This document shows positions 55,282 through 56,854 of a stretch of DNA of 56,854 bases, in pieces. The notes below the pieces were generated by a model that was not told the origin of the DNA, made no database searches, and was given only the letters and a program-made list of their open reading frames with translations. The DNA is from JANQRA01 sp035550735 (GTDB taxonomy: Bacteria; Actinomycetota; Acidimicrobiia; Spongiisociales; ZC4RG35), in the NCBI GenBank assembly GCA_035550735.1, contig DASZOM010000021.1, forward strand, positions 1-56,854. The letters are read 5' to 3'. How positions within the stretch are numbered: position 1 is the first letter of the stretch; each line of letters begins with the position of its first letter. The position numbers were made by a program, and so were the translations under genes.

Positions 55282-56854
55282 CCCTCCTCCGAACCCGTTG
55301 GCTCGGACGTCTTCCCTACACCGAGGCGTGGGACCTGCAACGCGCCTTTCACGAGGGGAGGGCCCTGGGGCGAACAGCGGACGACTACCTGCTTCTCCTG
55401 GAGCACCCGCCGGTTTTCACCATCGGGAGAAACGGTGACGCATCCAACCTGGTGGTGGGGATCCCCGCCGCCGAGGAGCGCGGCGCCGAGGTCCATCATG
55501 TCGACCGTGGCGGCGATATCACCTTTCACGGGCCGGGTCAGCTCGTCGGCTACCCGATCATCGAGCTGAGCGACCCCAAGCAGATCGTCCCCTACGTTCG
55601 CAAGGTCGAGGAGGTGCTGATCCGCACCCTCGCCGATTTCGGGGTCACCGGCTGGCGTGAGGACGGATACACCGGGGTGTGGACCGACAAGGGCAAGGTG
55701 GCCGCAATCGGGGTGAGGGTCTCCCGGAAGGTCACCATGCACGGCTTCGCCCTCAATCTGCATCCCGACATGAGCTATTTCGGGATGATGAACCCCTGTG
55801 GCATCACTGACCGCGAGGTGACCACGCTCTCGGACCTCGTCGGGCGCAAGATCACCCTCGAGGAAGCAGTCGAGGTCCTGATCCCCAGGTTCGTGGAGGT
55901 CTTCGGGTATGAGGACACCGACACCCAGCTCGCCGCGTTCACCCGGGGTCAGGGTAAGTCCTCGTCTTTCGAGGTCGACCGTCTCCTCGAGGCGGGCACC
56001 TTCTCCTCGGAGGCCCGATCCCTCGAGCCGGTGCTGATCAACGGCCGGCTCCCCGGCGAGCCACCCCGTCCCGACTGGATGAGAGTCACCGCTCGCATGG
56101 ATGGCGACTACCTGGAGCTGAAGAAGCTCATGCGTGGCCTCGAGCTCAACACCGTCTGTGAAGAGGCCAATTGCCCCAACATCTACGAGTGTTGGGGGAT
56201 GGGCACGGCCACCCTGATGATCCTCGGCGACAAGTGCACACGGGCGTGCTCGTTCTGCAACGTCACCACGGGCAAGCCCACCGAGTTCGACATCTTCGAG
56301 CCTTTCCGCGCAGCCGAGGCCATCGCCACCATGAACCTCAAGCATGCCGTGATCACGTCGGTCAACCGGGACGATCTGGACGATGGTGGGGCCGGGATCT
56401 TCGCCCACACCATCACCGAGTCGCGTCGGCGCTCCCCTGGCACCGAGATCGAGGTGCTGATTCCCGACTTCAAGGGTGACCGGCAGGCCCTGCAAACGGT
56501 GATGGACGCCCGTCCGGAGGTGCTCAACCACAACACCGAGACCGTGCTGCGGTTGCAGCGCGACATCCGCACGTCTGCCAACTACGGGCGCTCGCTGGCG
56601 CTGTTGTGGCGGGCGAAGCAGATGTACCCGGAGGGGCTGACCAAGTCGGGCCTCATCGTCGGGATGGGTGAGACCCGCGAGGAGGTCCTGGCCACGCTGG
56701 CCGACATGCGGGCGGTCGGCATCGACATCATCACCATCGGCCAATACCTCAGACCCACCGCCCGTCACCGGCCCATCCACCGCTACGTCCACCCCGACGA
56801 GTTCGCCGAGTTCAAGGACTTCGGGGAGGGGATGGGGATCCCCCATGTCGAGTC
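55278..56854 (+). CDS. LipB-LipA fusion: octanoyltransferase joined to lipoyl synthase (3' end outside window)
   Basis: A single reading frame from GTG 55278 (GTGA overlap with E2) with no stop to the window end; 525 codons are seen. Residues 1-220 are LipB: His84 in DITFHGPGQLVGYPI, Lys140 in GKVAAIGVR, Cys174 in MNPCGITD; the Lys-to-Cys spacing of 34 equals that of E. coli LipB. A linker of about 45 residues follows. From about residue 275, LipA: auxiliary cluster Cys294, 299, 305 (C-x4-C-x5-C in TVCEEANCPNIYECWG) and radical-SAM Cys320, 324, 327 (C-x3-C-x2-C in CTRACSFCNV), then HAVITSVNRDDL. LipB moves octanoate from ACP to E2 lysines; LipA inserts two sulfurs. Codon-by-codon reading found no frameshift at the junction. 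Internal ATGs could still give separate LipA. Confidence 0.93.
   Translation, partial: MTLLRTRWLGRLPYTEAWDLQRAFHEGRALGRTADDYLLLLEHPPVFTIGRNGDASNLVVGIPAAEERGAEVHHVDRGGDITFHGPGQLVGYPIIELSDPKQIVPYVRKVEEVLIRTLADFGVTGWREDGYTGVWTDKGKVAAIGVRVSRKVTMHGFALNLHPDMSYFGMMNPCGITDREVTTLSDLVGRKITLEEAVEVLIPRFVEVFGYEDTDTQLAAFTRGQGKSSSFEVDRLLEAGTFSSEARSLEPVLINGRLPGEPPRPDWMRVTARMDGDYLELKKLMRGLELNTVCEEANCPNIYECWGMGTATLMILGDKCTRACSFCNVTTGKPTEFDIFEPFRAAEAIATMNLKHAVITSVNRDDLDDGGAGIFAHTITESRRRSPGTEIEVLIPDFKGDRQALQTVMDARPEVLNHNTETVLRLQRDIRTSANYGRSLALLWRAKQMYPEGLTKSGLIVGMGETREEVLATLADMRAVGIDIITIGQYLRPTARHRPIHRYVHPDEFAEFKDFGEGMGIPHVE

Noticed and set aside
55167..56846. 559-codon minus-strand frame over lipB-lipA
   Set aside because: Antisense to LipB-LipA with all catalytic residues; the minus frame has no recognisable domain.
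1..56854. tRNA, rRNA, CRISPR arrays, insertion sequences or phage attachment sites
   Set aside because: Intergenic gaps are short and none showed a cloverleaf, terminal inverted repeats, transposase or spaced repeats. Covariance-model scans were not possible here.

Overview
This is a gene-dense, high-GC window (largest non-coding gap about 190 bp; no stretch over 300 bp lacks a gene). It holds about 58 protein genes and no tRNA, rRNA, CRISPR array or insertion sequence that I could see. The content points to an actinobacterium, plausibly near Acidimicrobiia (an inference, not proven). The signs are frequent GTG/TTG starts, four F420/LLM-type oxidoreductases, a SARP-type regulator, a SufU-type Fe-S system with a Rieske protein between sufD and sufC, a LigB-type ligase, a stand-alone LigD polymerase, and many TANNNT hexamers 6-10 nt before start codons, which suggests widespread leaderless transcription.

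Layout. 1-2910: 5' part of a SARP/AAA/TPR regulator (minus). 2967-4518: flavin-reductase-like protein, DUF2905 protein, rhomboid protease. 4527-6239: a short leader peptide containing three Ile codons, two perfect hairpins and then citramalate synthase (cimA), which together look like a transcription attenuator. 6292-9924: MFS transporter divergent from a two-subunit aconitase-X enzyme and an LLM oxidoreductase. 9997-13901: Lon and an M20 peptidase. 13973-18050: LtrA-like protein, LLM/GNAT pair, Asp-box lipoprotein. 18108-22545: EEP phosphatase/nuclease, LigD-type polymerase, LCP protein, ATP-dependent DNA ligase. 22603-26404: aldehyde dehydrogenase, small zinc-ribbon protein, S9 peptidase, small unknown. 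26595-29656: orphan TadE/TadG-like pair followed by an Xre-RES toxin-antitoxin module with a tandem-repeat operator. 29646-36779: exported and unknown proteins, double GNAT, PEBP, RibD-C reductase, primary-like sigma factor.

36868-48591: a putative glycoside hydrolase, then an Fe-S assembly locus split into two convergent arms (sufD-Rieske-sufC-peptidase-fumC rightward; sufC-sufS-sufU leftward, behind tetR, two LLM genes and ybaK). There are two different SufC ATPases and no sufB in the window. 48736-52287: TetR-divergent acyl-CoA dehydrogenase, a three-gene operon of small uncharacterised proteins, a small hydrolase with a 30-residue membrane peptide upstream. 52351-56854: dihydrolipoyl dehydrogenase, an E2 acyltransferase, and one uninterrupted reading frame joining LipB and LipA. 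This makes a compact module that builds and uses lipoyl groups, adjacent to but not operonic with the Fe-S genes on which LipA depends.

The observations I rate highest are the Ile leader/attenuator ahead of cimA, the LipB-LipA fusion, the split suf locus with a shared palindrome in front of both arms, the repeat-flanked RES toxin module, and the recurrent leaderless promoter geometry.
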